Shown: one piece after another, positions 35,124-44,527 of the stretch | Position numbering within the stretch: the first letter of the stretch is position 1 | Layout: every line of letters begins with the position of its first letter | Source of the DNA: an uncultured Flavobacteriales bacterium | Lineage (GTDB): Bacteria > Bacteroidota > Bacteroidia > Flavobacteriales > BACL11 | Reading direction: 5' to 3' | Length of the DNA: 45,000 nucleotides | Assembly (NCBI GenBank): GCA_949372805.1 | Contig: CASIBH010000003.1 | Span: forward strand, 1 to 45,000 | The notes under the pieces: generated by a model | What the model saw: the letters and a program-made list of their open reading frames with translations, nothing else | The model's database searches: none | Told to the model about the DNA's origin: nothing | Made by a program: the position numbers and the translations under genes

Positions 35124-37954
35124 TGATGAAAAGTCAACGAGATTATATTGAAATATTTGGTGCAAGAGTTCATAATCTAAAGAATATTAACCTTAAGATT
35201 CCAAGAAATAAGCTTGTAGTTTTTACTGGTAAAAGTGGAAGTGGTAAATCTTCACTAGCATTTGACACTATCCATTCAGAAGGTCAGAGGAGATACCTTG
35301 AGACTTTTAATGCATATGCGCGACAGTTTATTGGTAATTTAGAAAGACCAGATGTTGATAAAATTACTGGATTAAGCCCAGTTGTTGCTATTGAGCAGAA
35401 GACAACTTCAAAAAATCCTCGCTCAACTGTCGGTACAATAACCGAAATATATGATTATCTGAGGCTTTTATTTGCTAGAGTTGGTGTTGCTCACTCTTAT
35501 AATTCTGGAGAGAAAATGGTTCGCTACTCTGATGATAAAATCATTGAATTAATAAAAAAAGATTACAGTGGCAATGTAATAAGTATTCTATCACCAATTA
35601 TTAAATCTAGAAAAGGTCATTATGGTGAGTTGTTTCATAAACTAAGAAGTAGGGGTTATCTAAAAGTTCGGGTTGATGGGGAGATAATAGATATTGTGCC
35701 AAATCTACAACTTGACAGGTATAAAACACATGATATTGAAATTGTTGTTGATAGAATTAAAATTAATGAAAAGTGCGATAAGAGGTTGCTTTCATCTCTA
35801 AAATTAGCAATGGATGATGGCGATGGTACTATGATGGTTTTATCCAAAGATAATGAAATAAGATTTTTTAGTAGATTTCTCATGTGTCCTTCAACGGGTA
35901 TTGCATATTCAAATCCTGAGCCAAATTCTTTTTCTTTTAATTCTCCTAAAGGAGCATGTTTAAGTTGTAATGGGTTAGGTTTTAAAAAAACTGTTGACTT
36001 TAAAAAAATAATTCCTGATAATTCAATTAGTATTAATAATGGTGGAATAGCGCCATTACAGAACAAAAATACTTCATGGATTATCGATCAGATTGAAATA
36101 ATTGGTAAGAAATATGATTTTAATTTAAATACTCCTATAAAAAATATTTCTAAAGATGGTTTAGATGCTGTATTATATGGAACAAAAGAAAATATTAAAG
36201 TTAATTTAAAAGCAGCAGGGATTTCAAAGGTTTATAAAATTAATTTTGATGGTATAGTGAGTTTTATTGAAGAGCAGTTAAATAATTATTCAAGTAGAAG
36301 TCTTGAAAAATGGGCATCTAAGTATATGACTTCTCATCTTTGTAAATCATGTTCAGGTGCAAGGCTGAACAAAGAGTCATCACATTTTAAAATTGATGGT
36401 AAAAGTATTTATGAAGTTTCTAGCTTAGATATAAAATCACTTAAATTTTGGATTAGTAATATTGAAAAATCTTTTTCAAAAAATGAAAAAATTATTGCTA
36501 AACAAATTGTTAAAGAGTTATTAAAGAGAATTCAATTTATTTTAGATGTTGGCCTTTCGTATCTTTCGCTTAATAGAACATCAAAAACATTATCTGGTGG
36601 AGAGGCTCAAAGAATTCGTTTAGCAACTCAAATAGGATCTCAGTTAACTAATGTCTTATATATTTTAGACGAGCCAAGTATAGGTTTGCATCAAAGAGAT
36701 AATTTAAAGCTGATTGATTCTTTAAAAAAATTAAGAGATATAGGTAATTCAGTTATCGTTGTGGAACATGATAAAGATATGATTGAAAGTTCAGATTTTA
36801 TTGTCGATATAGGTCCTCATGCAGGTGTGTATGGCGGCGAAATAGTTTCTCAAGGTTCAATTAAAGATATAATTAATGATAATCAAATTACTTCAGATTA
36901 TCTTACTGGTAGAAAAAAAATCTCTATACCAAAAAAAAGAAGGAAAGGGAATGGTAAATTTTTAGAGCTTATATCTGCAAAAGGAAACAATCTTAAAAAT
37001 ATTGATATTAAAATCCCTCTAGGTCTTCTTTGTTGTGTCACAGGTGTTTCTGGCAGTGGGAAGTCCACCTTAATAAATGAAACCCTTTATCCAATTTTAA
37101 ATAAACATTTTTTTAGAGGAGAGAAAAACCCATTAAGTTTTAAAACTATTAATGGTTTAGAAAATATTGATAAGGTCATAGAAATAAATCAAACTGCTAT
37201 CGGAAGAACCCCTAGGTCAAACCCAGCAACATACACTGGTGTGTTTGGTGATATTAGAAATTTATTTGCAAGTGTACCTGAATCAAAAGTAAGAGGTTAT
37301 AAGTTAGGTCGTTTTTCGTTTAATGTTGTTGGAGGGAGATGTGAGGGGTGTAGAGGTGGAGGTATGAAAACAATTGAAATGAATTTTTTGCCTGATGTCT
37401 TAGTTCATTGTGAAGATTGTAATGGGAGGAGGTATAATAATGAAACTTTAGAGATAAAATATAAAGGAAAATCAATATCTCAAATTCTTGATCTAACGAT
37501 AAATGAAGCTGTTGTTTTTTTTGAGCATATTCCTTCAATATTCAGAAAAATTAATACGATAAAAGATGTAGGTTTAGGGTATATTACTTTAGGTCAATCA
37601 GCTACCACGTTATCTGGGGGTGAGGCTCAAAGAATTAAGCTAGCTGCAGAACTTTCAAAAAGAAGCACAGGTAATACTTTTTATATTTTAGACGAGCCCA
37701 CAACGGGTCTTCATTTTGATGATGTTAATGTTTTTCTTGATGTAATAAATACAATAGTTGAAAAAGGTAACTCTGTCTTAATAATAGAGCATAATATGGA
37801 TGTAATAAAAGTTGCTGATTATATAATTGATTTGGGACCTGAGGGTGGCGAGGAAGGAGGTGAAATAGTTTGTTTTGGAACACCAGAGAGTATTGTGAAA
37901 TCTTCGAAAGGTTACACTTCTAAGTTTCTAAAAAAAGAGTTATTAACTAACTAA
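35123..37954 (+). CDS. uvrA: Excinuclease ABC subunit A
   Basis: A 943-residue protein, the usual length. It has two ABC modules: Walker A motifs GKSGSGKSS (about residue 36) and GVSGSGKST (about 640), signatures LSGGEAQRIRLATQIG and LSGGEAQRIKLAAELS, and LDEPSIGLH and LDEPTTGLH. The C-terminal zinc finger is CEGCRGGG with CEDCNGRRYN. In the first zinc-binding region CPSTG replaces the usual CPxCG, while CLSCNG keeps both cysteines; I recall this loss as common in Bacteroidota. UvrA recognises DNA lesions in nucleotide excision repair. It is third in a TAATG-linked operon and starts at an ATGATG. Confidence 0.95.
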   Translation: MMKSQRDYIEIFGARVHNLKNINLKIPRNKLVVFTGKSGSGKSSLAFDTIHSEGQRRYLETFNAYARQFIGNLERPDVDKITGLSPVVAIEQKTTSKNPRSTVGTITEIYDYLRLLFARVGVAHSYNSGEKMVRYSDDKIIELIKKDYSGNVISILSPIIKSRKGHYGELFHKLRSRGYLKVRVDGEIIDIVPNLQLDRYKTHDIEIVVDRIKINEKCDKRLLSSLKLAMDDGDGTMMVLSKDNEIRFFSRFLMCPSTGIAYSNPEPNSFSFNSPKGACLSCNGLGFKKTVDFKKIIPDNSISINNGGIAPLQNKNTSWIIDQIEIIGKKYDFNLNTPIKNISKDGLDAVLYGTKENIKVNLKAAGISKVYKINFDGIVSFIEEQLNNYSSRSLEKWASKYMTSHLCKSCSGARLNKESSHFKIDGKSIYEVSSLDIKSLKFWISNIEKSFSKNEKIIAKQIVKELLKRIQFILDVGLSYLSLNRTSKTLSGGEAQRIRLATQIGSQLTNVLYILDEPSIGLHQRDNLKLIDSLKKLRDIGNSVIVVEHDKDMIESSDFIVDIGPHAGVYGGEIVSQGSIKDIINDNQITSDYLTGRKKISIPKKRRKGNGKFLELISAKGNNLKNIDIKIPLGLLCCVTGVSGSGKSTLINETLYPILNKHFFRGEKNPLSFKTINGLENIDKVIEINQTAIGRTPRSNPATYTGVFGDIRNLFASVPESKVRGYKLGRFSFNVVGGRCEGCRGGGMKTIEMNFLPDVLVHCEDCNGRRYNNETLEIKYKGKSISQILDLTINEAVVFFEHIPSIFRKINTIKDVGLGYITLGQSATTLSGGEAQRIKLAAELSKRSTGNTFYILDEPTTGLHFDDVNVFLDVINTIVEKGNSVLIIEHNMDVIKVADYIIDLGPEGGEEGGEIVCFGTPESIVKSSKGYTSKFLKKELLTN

Positions 37955-38043
37955 TAATGATATTATTCTAATTCTGGTAGTACAACAAATTATTCCTTTC
38001 TTAATTTTTTCCTATTTTTACGGCAATCTAAAATAATTTAAAG

Positions 38044-40206
38044 ATGAATCAATTTTTTTTAAAGATTAGTATTCTATTCTTGTGCCTTATTTCTTTCTCT
38101 GTATTTTCTCAAGAAACTATTAAAAAAGAATCTACTAAAAAAGAATCTACTAAAAAAGTAAAAGTTAAAAAGGAAAAAGTTAAAAAAGTTAAAGTTAAAA
38201 AGGAAAAAGTTAAAAAAGAAAAAGTTAAAAAAGAAACTAATTTAAATGAAATTTCATCTAGATTAAAATCCCCTGTAGAGCCACTAAAATCTATGTTTAC
38301 TCTTGGTACAGGTTTCTATAGCTTTCAAGGAGATATTTCTAATGAAGAATCAAATTATTTATCTGGAAATATAGCTTATAATGCTGGGATGCGTTTCTTT
38401 GTTAATGATAAAATTGATTTCTCGGTGTTATTTACTTCTCCTTTAGATTTTAATGAAAAATCAATTGATGATCTTGGAATAGTATCTGAATTTAGATCAA
38501 CAATAACTTCGTTTGGCGCACAATTAGATTTTAATTTTAAAGATATTTTTAAGAATTCTAGAATTCATCCATTTGCAAGTCTTGGTATCATTTCATCATC
38601 GTTTAAAACACTAAATACAATTGATAGCCCTAGCTATATGCCAAAAGAAAGTTCTGTTGGACTTCCTGTTGGTTTTGGTTTAATGTTAGATCTTTCAAAT
38701 AAGATGCGATTTGATGCTGCATTAAAGTATACTATTAATTCTGCAGATATTGATCATTCTGATTTATCTCAAAGTGATAATTACATGGTTTTAAATTTTG
38801 CAGTGCATTATGATTTATTTACTAGAGAAAAGAGTACAAATATTTATGATCAAAAATATTATGCTGATGTTAATTATGATAAATTAGATATTGCCGATGC
38901 TGATGGAGACTTAGTGGCTGATATTGATGACTACTGTCCAAAAACACCAGCTGGTATTAAAGTTGATGAAAATGGATGTGCTCTTGATGATGATGGAGAT
39001 GGTATTGCTAATTATCTGGATAAAGAAAAAAATACAAAAATTGGAGTTATTGTTGACGAAGATGGCGTAAAGTTAACTGATGAAAAATATTTTAGTATGT
39101 ATTCAGATGTCGACCCTGCATCTAGAGAATATTCTGAGTTTTATAATGAAAATGAAATTAAGAGAGATGATTTTAAAACTGTCAACGCATATTTAATAGC
39201 GAAAGCTAATGCTTTTAACAGATTAAATAATCTCAATAATATGAATGAAGTTGAAGGTGTTTTTTACAAGGTTTTTCTATCTCAATTCTCAGAAGGTGTT
39301 CCAGCTAAGATTATTAATAAACTTTTAAGTTTAGATGATTTAGAAAGCATGTCAAATGAAGACGGTAGCATTATTTATGCTGTAGGGTCTTACTTAACAG
39401 TTGATGAAGCTCTAAACAGAGAGTTTAATTTAGAAAAAGCAGGATTTAAAAATCTTGACATTTTAGAAGTTAACAATGGAGCTTTATCCATTTATAGACC
39501 TCAGATTGTAGATCAATCCACAGAATTAATTGATAAAGAAGATTCATCAAAATTAAATGTTGATTCATCATTAGTAGAAAAAAATAATGCAAATTCTGAT
39601 GAAGTAATTAAGATTAAAGATGCTAATTCAAGCGGTACAGTCTTTAGGGTTCAAATTGGAGCGTTCAAAGTAGTATTAAATGATGAAGTTTTTAGTGGTG
39701 TTAAAAATGTAATCTCTTTTAAAGGAAATGATGGTTTAACAAGATATATGACAGGCTCTTTTACTGACTATAAAGATGCAGTATTATATTCTCAAGAAAT
39801 GAAAGCTAGAGGATTTGAGGATGCATTTATTGTGACTTATAAAGATGGAGAAAAAGTAGCTCTAAATGTTGCAATTGAAAAGAATAACAAAAAGATTATA
39901 AAGCAAAAAAATACAACAACTAAAAAAGTAAAAGTTGATGTATCGTTTCGTATACAAATCGGAGTTTTTAAAGATGAAATTAGTCCTAATGATTTAGAGA
40001 AATTGAGTAAGATCTCAAATTTAACAAAAGAACCTAGTGGTAATTTCTACAAGTACTATTCATCTAGTTACAATAATTTTATCGACGCATCTTCTGAATT
40101 AGAAATGATTAAATCATTTGGTTTTACTGATGCTTTTATGATAGCTCAAAAGGATGGTGGTTTGATTTCGATTGAAAAAGCAAGAATGCTTTTAAATAAT
40201 AACTAA
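38044..40206 (+). CDS. Envelope protein: Lys-rich repeat, barrel-like domain, TSP3 motifs and three SPOR-like modules
   Basis: A 720-residue protein with a signal peptide (1-22, ending VFS). A lysine-rich tandem region follows (about 27-65; five units of KVKKE/V), then an outer-membrane barrel-like domain (about 75-260: LGTGFYSFQGDISNE, GMRFFVNDKIDFSVLF). A TSP3-like calcium-binding segment (ADADGDLVADIDDYCP and DDDGDGIANYLD) lies at about 278-335. Three SPOR-like modules start at about 406 (FYKVFLSQF), 535 (FRVQIGAFK) and 635 (FRIQIGVFK); the last two end in xxYKDGEK/xxQKDGG. The layout recalls OmpA-like proteins in which SPOR modules replace the OmpA peptidoglycan-binding domain. I infer a link between outer membrane and cell wall. 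Confidence 0.75.
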   Translation: MNQFFLKISILFLCLISFSVFSQETIKKESTKKESTKKVKVKKEKVKKVKVKKEKVKKEKVKKETNLNEISSRLKSPVEPLKSMFTLGTGFYSFQGDISNEESNYLSGNIAYNAGMRFFVNDKIDFSVLFTSPLDFNEKSIDDLGIVSEFRSTITSFGAQLDFNFKDIFKNSRIHPFASLGIISSSFKTLNTIDSPSYMPKESSVGLPVGFGLMLDLSNKMRFDAALKYTINSADIDHSDLSQSDNYMVLNFAVHYDLFTREKSTNIYDQKYYADVNYDKLDIADADGDLVADIDDYCPKTPAGIKVDENGCALDDDGDGIANYLDKEKNTKIGVIVDEDGVKLTDEKYFSMYSDVDPASREYSEFYNENEIKRDDFKTVNAYLIAKANAFNRLNNLNNMNEVEGVFYKVFLSQFSEGVPAKIINKLLSLDDLESMSNEDGSIIYAVGSYLTVDEALNREFNLEKAGFKNLDILEVNNGALSIYRPQIVDQSTELIDKEDSSKLNVDSSLVEKNNANSDEVIKIKDANSSGTVFRVQIGAFKVVLNDEVFSGVKNVISFKGNDGLTRYMTGSFTDYKDAVLYSQEMKARGFEDAFIVTYKDGEKVALNVAIEKNNKKIIKQKNTTTKKVKVDVSFRIQIGVFKDEISPNDLEKLSKISNLTKEPSGNFYKYYSSSYNNFIDASSELEMIKSFGFTDAFMIAQKDGGLISIEKARMLLNNN
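38161..38235 (+). repeat. 15-bp tandem repeat, five units (KVKKE)
   Basis: Five in-frame units AAAGTTAAAAARGWW encode KVKKE, KVKKV, KVKKE, KVKKE, KVKKE just after the signal peptide. Unit length is a multiple of three, so unit gain or loss would change length but not frame. Confidence 0.9.
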
Positions 40207-41364
40207 TTATTCATTGTTTTTACTTGCTTTTTTACTTCCGGAATAAATTTCAAATTTTCTAAAGCTGCATTCAAGTTTTCCATTCATTACTTTAATTTTT
40301 TTGTTAGGCTTTAGTCCAATCATTTTAAGATTCTCAAGGTCTGAAGAAATTAACCATACATCACAGTCTTGATAATTATTTTTTAAGGACGTGCCTAATT
40401 TTTCATAAAACTCATTCATCCCTAGTTCAATTCTTTCCCCATATGGAGGGTTAAAAAGAACAAAAGTATTTGGAGAAATTTTAGTTTCAAAAAAATCTTC
40501 ATTTTTTACCTTTATGCTTTCAAACATAAGAGCGTTTTCAACATTCTCTCTTGTCATTCTTACAGCCTTTTGAAAATTATCCCCACCTGTAATTTTCCCC
40601 TTGTATTCTTTTTCTTTATTTAGAGATGTGTCTCTAATTAATTCAAATAATTCCTCATCGTAATCTTTCCATGATGCAAAACCAAATTTATCTCTAAAAA
40701 TATTTGCTGGAATATTATTTGCTATTAAAGCAGCTTCAATTAAAATTGTTCCAGATCCACACATTGGATCATGAAAATCTGAGATCTGGTTCCAGCCGCT
40801 TAAGAGTATTAATCCGGCAGCTAATACTTCATTCATAGGTGCAACTACTGTATTTGATTTATAACCTCTTTTATGCAAAGAATAACCTGAACTATCTAAT
40901 GATAATGTACATGTATGTTTTGCAATATGAAGGTCAATTGTTAAATCAGCATTTTTTGGATCTACATTTGGTCTTTTATCAAATTTATTTCTAAAGAAAT
41001 CAGCTATTCCATCCTTAACTAAAAGTGAGGCATATTTACTATGTGTAAATACTTCTGAATTTGTTGTTGCACTTGTTGAAAAAGTCATATTTATATCTAA
41101 AAATTCACTCCAGTCAATCTTAGTAATCTTTTCTAGTAATTCTTTTTCATTATGAGCTTGAAATGTTGCAATTGGTTTTAAAATTCTTAAGCATGTTCTT
41201 AAATTAAGGTTTGCCTTGTACATAAATCCAATGTCTCCCTTAAAGCTTACTGCTCTATTTTGTATCTTAACATTCTGAGCTCCTAATGTTCTAAGTTCCT
41301 CAGCGAGAATCTCTTCTAATCCATACATCGTTTTTGCCAACATGTAAAAATTTTCTTCTTTCAT
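40207..41364 (-). CDS. RlmL-like THUMP-domain RNA methyltransferase
   Basis: A 385-residue protein. The N-terminal part (about 1-160) carries a ferredoxin-like plus THUMP domain (AKTMYGLEEILAEELRTLG; LTIDLHIAKHTCTLSLDSSG followed by SLHKRGYK). The catalytic domain shows DPMCGSGTILIEAALIA (SAM binding) and VLFNPPYGERI (NPPY catalytic motif for amino-group methylation). This matches the YpsC/RlmL N-terminal family, which makes m2G in 23S rRNA (position 2445 in E. coli RlmL). The RlmK half found in E. coli is absent, as usual outside gammaproteobacteria. It ends one base from the preceding convergent gene. Confidence 0.85.
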   Translation of the reverse strand: MKEENFYMLAKTMYGLEEILAEELRTLGAQNVKIQNRAVSFKGDIGFMYKANLNLRTCLRILKPIATFQAHNEKELLEKITKIDWSEFLDINMTFSTSATTNSEVFTHSKYASLLVKDGIADFFRNKFDKRPNVDPKNADLTIDLHIAKHTCTLSLDSSGYSLHKRGYKSNTVVAPMNEVLAAGLILLSGWNQISDFHDPMCGSGTILIEAALIANNIPANIFRDKFGFASWKDYDEELFELIRDTSLNKEKEYKGKITGGDNFQKAVRMTRENVENALMFESIKVKNEDFFETKISPNTFVLFNPPYGERIELGMNEFYEKLGTSLKNNYQDCDVWLISSDLENLKMIGLKPNKKIKVMNGKLECSFRKFEIYSGSKKASKNNE

Positions 41365-41368
41365 AATG

Positions 41369-41376
41369 CAAAGATA
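41369..41376 (-). promoter_or_regulatory. -7 box four bases before the RlmL-like ATG
   Basis: TATCTTTG on the minus strand, then CATT, then ATG: the same spacing as at 9879, 18536 and 27324. Confidence 0.5.
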
Positions 41377-41399
41377 GTTTTATAAGTAATAGAATTACT

Positions 41400-41407
41400 T
41401 AGTTTTG
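41400..41407 (+). promoter_or_regulatory. Promoter -7 box for aroB
   Basis: TAGTTTTG, 25 bases before the ATG at 41433, divergent from the RlmL-like promoter. Confidence 0.4.
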
Positions 41408-41432
41408 TGTTATTAAATTTTAACAAAAACGT

Positions 41433-42455
41433 ATGAGGCAACTAAGTTGTGACAAAGAAATAATTTATCTAAACACTGATTTTTCTAAACTTCATCAAAT
41501 TGTTCCTGAGATTTTAGAAAGAGATGTTTTTTATATTATTGATGAAAGTGTTTATTTGTTACACAGCAGTAAGTTCTCGCTTTTTAAAAATGTGATTTTA
41601 GTTCCACCAGGTGAAAAAACTAAATCACTTTCTTTCGTTATTAAAATAGTTGATCAACTATTGACTTTAAATGCTAATCGGAAATCTTTCTTAATTGGTA
41701 TTGGTGGGGGTGTGATTTGTGACCTTACAGGTTTTGTATCATCAATCTATATGAGAGGTATTGATTTTGGTTTTATTCCAACTACATTATTGGCAATGAC
41801 TGATGCCTCAATTGGAGGTAAAAATGGAGTTAATTTGAATACTATTAAAAATATAATTGGAGTTATTAATGATCCAAAATTTATATTTATTGATTATAGC
41901 TTTTTAAATACATTACCTAATAAGGACTGGTTAAATGGATTTGCTGAAATTATTAAACATGCATGTATTAGCTCAAATAATCTGTTTGATTTTCTAGAGA
42001 ATAATGCTAATATATTTAGATCTTACGATTCTTGTAAAAATTCATTAGAGTTTGATCAATTAGTATTTGATTCGATTTCTATTAAATTAGATTTTGTTAA
42101 GTCCGATAAAACTGAACTTGGTAGAAGAAAGTTTTTAAATTTTGGACATACATTTGGCCATGCTATAGAATCAAAATATTCTTTAACACATGGGGAGTCA
42201 ATAAGTTTAGGTATTGTTTTTGCAAATCATATTGCAAATAAGCTTAACATACTCTCTTATAAGGAGATGGAGAAAGTAAAAAATATTTTATCATCTTACT
42301 TATTGCCTGTTGATATATCTGCTTTTAATAAGGAAAGTTTAGTTGATTTGATCTATAATGATAAGAAATCTTTTAATGATAAGATTGATTTAATTTTTAT
42401 AAATAAAATTGGTAGTTCTTTGATTCATAATATTAAGATAAAAGACATCTTTTAA
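41433..42455 (+). CDS. aroB: 3-dehydroquinate synthase
   Basis: A 340-residue protein. The NAD-binding region is IGIGGGVICDLTGFVSSIYM, followed by GFIPTTLLAMTDASIGGKNG, both diagnostic. Metal ligands are Glu in GFAEIIKHA, His in FGHTFGHAIES and His in LTHGESISLG. It makes 3-dehydroquinate from DAHP, step two of the shikimate pathway. It overlaps aroA by one base (TAATG), so the two pathway genes are coupled. Confidence 0.95.
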   Translation: MRQLSCDKEIIYLNTDFSKLHQIVPEILERDVFYIIDESVYLLHSSKFSLFKNVILVPPGEKTKSLSFVIKIVDQLLTLNANRKSFLIGIGGGVICDLTGFVSSIYMRGIDFGFIPTTLLAMTDASIGGKNGVNLNTIKNIIGVINDPKFIFIDYSFLNTLPNKDWLNGFAEIIKHACISSNNLFDFLENNANIFRSYDSCKNSLEFDQLVFDSISIKLDFVKSDKTELGRRKFLNFGHTFGHAIESKYSLTHGESISLGIVFANHIANKLNILSYKEMEKVKNILSSYLLPVDISAFNKESLVDLIYNDKKSFNDKIDLIFINKIGSSLIHNIKIKDIF

Positions 42456-43696
42456 TGAATCAGAAAATTAAACCATTTAATTATAGCGGAGAAATTATTT
42501 CAAATTCATCTAAAAGTTATTTTCAAAGAGTAATAGCACTAATTTCTATTTCAAAAACAACTTGCTTAGTTCATGGGTTGTACAATGATGATGATGTTAA
42601 AGTTGCTCTTGGTATATTTAAGGCTATTGGTGGAAAGGTTAAAAAAAATACTAATAATATCTTTCTTGACAGTAGGGATGTTTACCCAGGAAGTAATATT
42701 TCTCTTTCTTGTGGAGAGTCTGGACTTAGTACTAGAATGTTTGGTACTGTTCTAACTTGTATTTTTTCAATAATAAAACTTAATGGAGATAGATCAATTG
42801 CTAATAGAAAAATAGATTTTTCAGAATTATCACAACTTGGTGTTTTAGTTAAACATGTATCTAAAAGAATGCCTATCATTTTAAAGGGTAATTTAAGTTC
42901 TGGAACTATTAATGTTGATGGTTCACAAGGTTCACAGCTTATTTCAGGCTTATTAATTGCTCTTAGTTCGTTAAAGAAAGATAGCGTTATAAATGTTAAA
43001 GATTTAGTTAGTAAGCCATATGTTTTAATGACTATACAAATTTTAAAGGAATTTGGCATATCTATTATTAATGAGGATTTTTCTAAATTCATTATTAAAG
43101 GAAATCAAATTCCAGTTTCAAGAGACTATTTTGTTGAGGGAGATTGGAGTGGGGCTGCATTTCATCTTGTAGGGGCTGCAATTTCTGGAGAGGTTTCTAT
43201 TACGGGGCTTAATTTAGCTTCATTACAAGCTGATATAAAAATTCTTGATGTTTTATTAATGTGTGGTTCTAAAGTTATAAAAGGAGAAAATAGTGTCACT
43301 GTAAAAAAAGGTAGATTAGAGAGTTTTGTTTTTGATGCTCAAAATTGTCCTGATCTTTTTCCACCACTTGTTGTTTTGGCATCATGCTGTATTGGAGTCA
43401 CTAAAATTAGTGGAGTAAATAGATTATCTAACAAAGAAAGTAATAGAGCTGTTGTTTTACAATTAGAATTTAAAAAATTAGGTATTGAGATTGATATTCG
43501 AGGAGATGATATGTTGATTACTGGTACTACGCATATTATTGGTAACGAAGTTGATTCTAATGGTGATCATAGAATTGCAATGGCATTAGCTACTATGGCA
43601 AGTGTTTCAAATTCACCGATCAATATTTTAAATGCTGATGTAGTAGCTAAATCCTATTCTAACTATTTCAATGATTTAGAAAAGGTTTCTAATTAG
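42455..43696 (+). CDS. aroA: 3-phosphoshikimate 1-carboxyvinyltransferase (EPSP synthase)
   Basis: A 413-residue protein, slightly shorter than E. coli AroA. Family motifs are SNSSKSYFQRVIA near the N-terminus (PEP and shikimate-3-phosphate Lys/Ser), GESGLSTRMFG replacing the usual GNxGTxxR, VDGSQGSQLISGLL, GDWSGAAFHLVGA, CPDLFPPLVV, RLSNKESNRA, DHRIAMALA and KSYSNYFNDL. It joins shikimate-3-phosphate and PEP. The GESGLSTR form differs from the canonical class I loop, so it may belong to a divergent Bacteroidota branch; glyphosate behaviour cannot be predicted from this. It converges with purE, sharing 8 bases. Confidence 0.93.
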   Translation: MNQKIKPFNYSGEIISNSSKSYFQRVIALISISKTTCLVHGLYNDDDVKVALGIFKAIGGKVKKNTNNIFLDSRDVYPGSNISLSCGESGLSTRMFGTVLTCIFSIIKLNGDRSIANRKIDFSELSQLGVLVKHVSKRMPIILKGNLSSGTINVDGSQGSQLISGLLIALSSLKKDSVINVKDLVSKPYVLMTIQILKEFGISIINEDFSKFIIKGNQIPVSRDYFVEGDWSGAAFHLVGAAISGEVSITGLNLASLQADIKILDVLLMCGSKVIKGENSVTVKKGRLESFVFDAQNCPDLFPPLVVLASCCIGVTKISGVNRLSNKESNRAVVLQLEFKKLGIEIDIRGDDMLITGTTHIIGNEVDSNGDHRIAMALATMASVSNSPINILNADVVAKSYSNYFNDLEKVSN

Positions 43697-44201
43697 TTCT
43701 AAACTTAAATTTGTATTCAGTTAAGCTATTATTTGCTTTAATTATTTTTTGCTTTAAATTTTGCTTATAATTTTGAACTCTTAGAGATAGTTCTTCATCC
43801 GCTGTTGACATTATTTGGGAAGCAAGTATACCTGCGTTTAAAGCTCCATCTAAACCTACTGTAGCAACAGGAACTCCTGGAGGCATTTGTAGTATTGATA
43901 ATATAGAGTCCCATCCATCTATAGAAATTGATGATCTGCAAGGAACACCTATTATAGGTAAGTGAGTAAAAGCAGCTATTACCCCAGGAAGGTGTGCGGC
44001 TCCTCCAGCTCCAGCAATTATAACTTGAATGCCATTTTTATGAGCATTTGATGCAAACTCTTCAACCATTTCTGGAGTTCTATGAGCTGATAAAGCATTA
44101 ATTTCAAATGGAATTTTCATTTCATCTAAAAAATTTGCTGCCTTTTGCATTACTGGCATATCTGATGTGCTGCCCATTATTATACTTACCTTAGCTTTCA
44201 T
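43689..44201 (-). CDS. purE: N5-carboxyaminoimidazole ribonucleotide mutase
   Basis: A 170-residue protein of the class I PurE length. Motifs are IIMGSTSDMPVM, the catalytic His region LSAHRTPEMV, AGAGGAAHLPGVIAA and PVATVGLDGALNAGI. It converts N5-CAIR to CAIR in purine synthesis. purK is not adjacent in the window. A TATATTTG box at 44233-44240 on the minus strand, 31 bases before the ATG, is the likely promoter. Confidence 0.95.
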   Translation of the reverse strand: MKAKVSIIMGSTSDMPVMQKAANFLDEMKIPFEINALSAHRTPEMVEEFASNAHKNGIQVIIAGAGGAAHLPGVIAAFTHLPIIGVPCRSSISIDGWDSILSILQMPPGVPVATVGLDGALNAGILASQIMSTADEELSLRVQNYKQNLKQKIIKANNSLTEYKFKFRTN

Positions 44202-44232
44202 ATATATATATTAATTTAAATTTATTCAATTA

Positions 44233-44240
44233 CAAATATA
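44233..44240 (-). promoter_or_regulatory. Promoter -7 box for purE
   Basis: TATATTTG on the minus strand, exact match to TAnnTTTG. Confidence 0.45.
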
Positions 44241-44401
44241 TTATTTTTGAATATTATATATGCTCTGTATTGTGTGATTGATATAAATGTTAATAATTTA
44301 TTTTTTTTCTTCTCTATTTTTATGAATTTTAGTAATTTAACAGCTTGATTATTAAGTTGTTATTTTTTTTATGACTTTTTTGATAAAAAATAGTTCGATT
44401 C

Positions 44402-44434
44402 TTGTAGTGAATATATAAAAAGAATATATATTTG
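44402..44434 (+). promoter_or_regulatory. rRNA operon promoter P1
   Basis: TTG at 44402-44404, a 22-base spacer, TATATTTG at 44427-44434, then CAGCC. Confidence 0.5.
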
Positions 44435-44497
44435 CAGCCGCTTTCGAGCAACAGATCTTTTAAATAATTAACATCATAAAAAATTTTCTCAAAAGAA

Positions 44498-44527
44498 TTG
44501 TTTGTTTTTAAAAACAATGTATATTTG
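44498..44527 (+). promoter_or_regulatory. rRNA operon promoter P2
   Basis: TTG at 44498-44500, a 19-base spacer, TATATTTG at 44520-44527, then CAGCC. The spacing equals that of the SDR promoter at 23435-23464. Confidence 0.6.

Noticed and set aside
35656-36066. Minus-strand open frame of 136 codons inside uvrA
   Set aside because: uvrA is intact here with conserved motifs; the opposite frame has no recognisable domain.
38044-40206. OmpA-family protein
   Set aside because: The barrel and TSP3-like segments fit, but the OmpA C-terminal peptidoglycan-binding motif is absent and SPOR-like modules are found instead.
42682-43092. Minus-strand open frame of 136 codons inside aroA
   Set aside because: It opposes conserved aroA motifs and lacks a promoter or domain.
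44329-44517. Minus-strand 62-codon frame in the rRNA leader
   Set aside because: It overlaps both rRNA promoters and has the composition of random AT-rich DNA.
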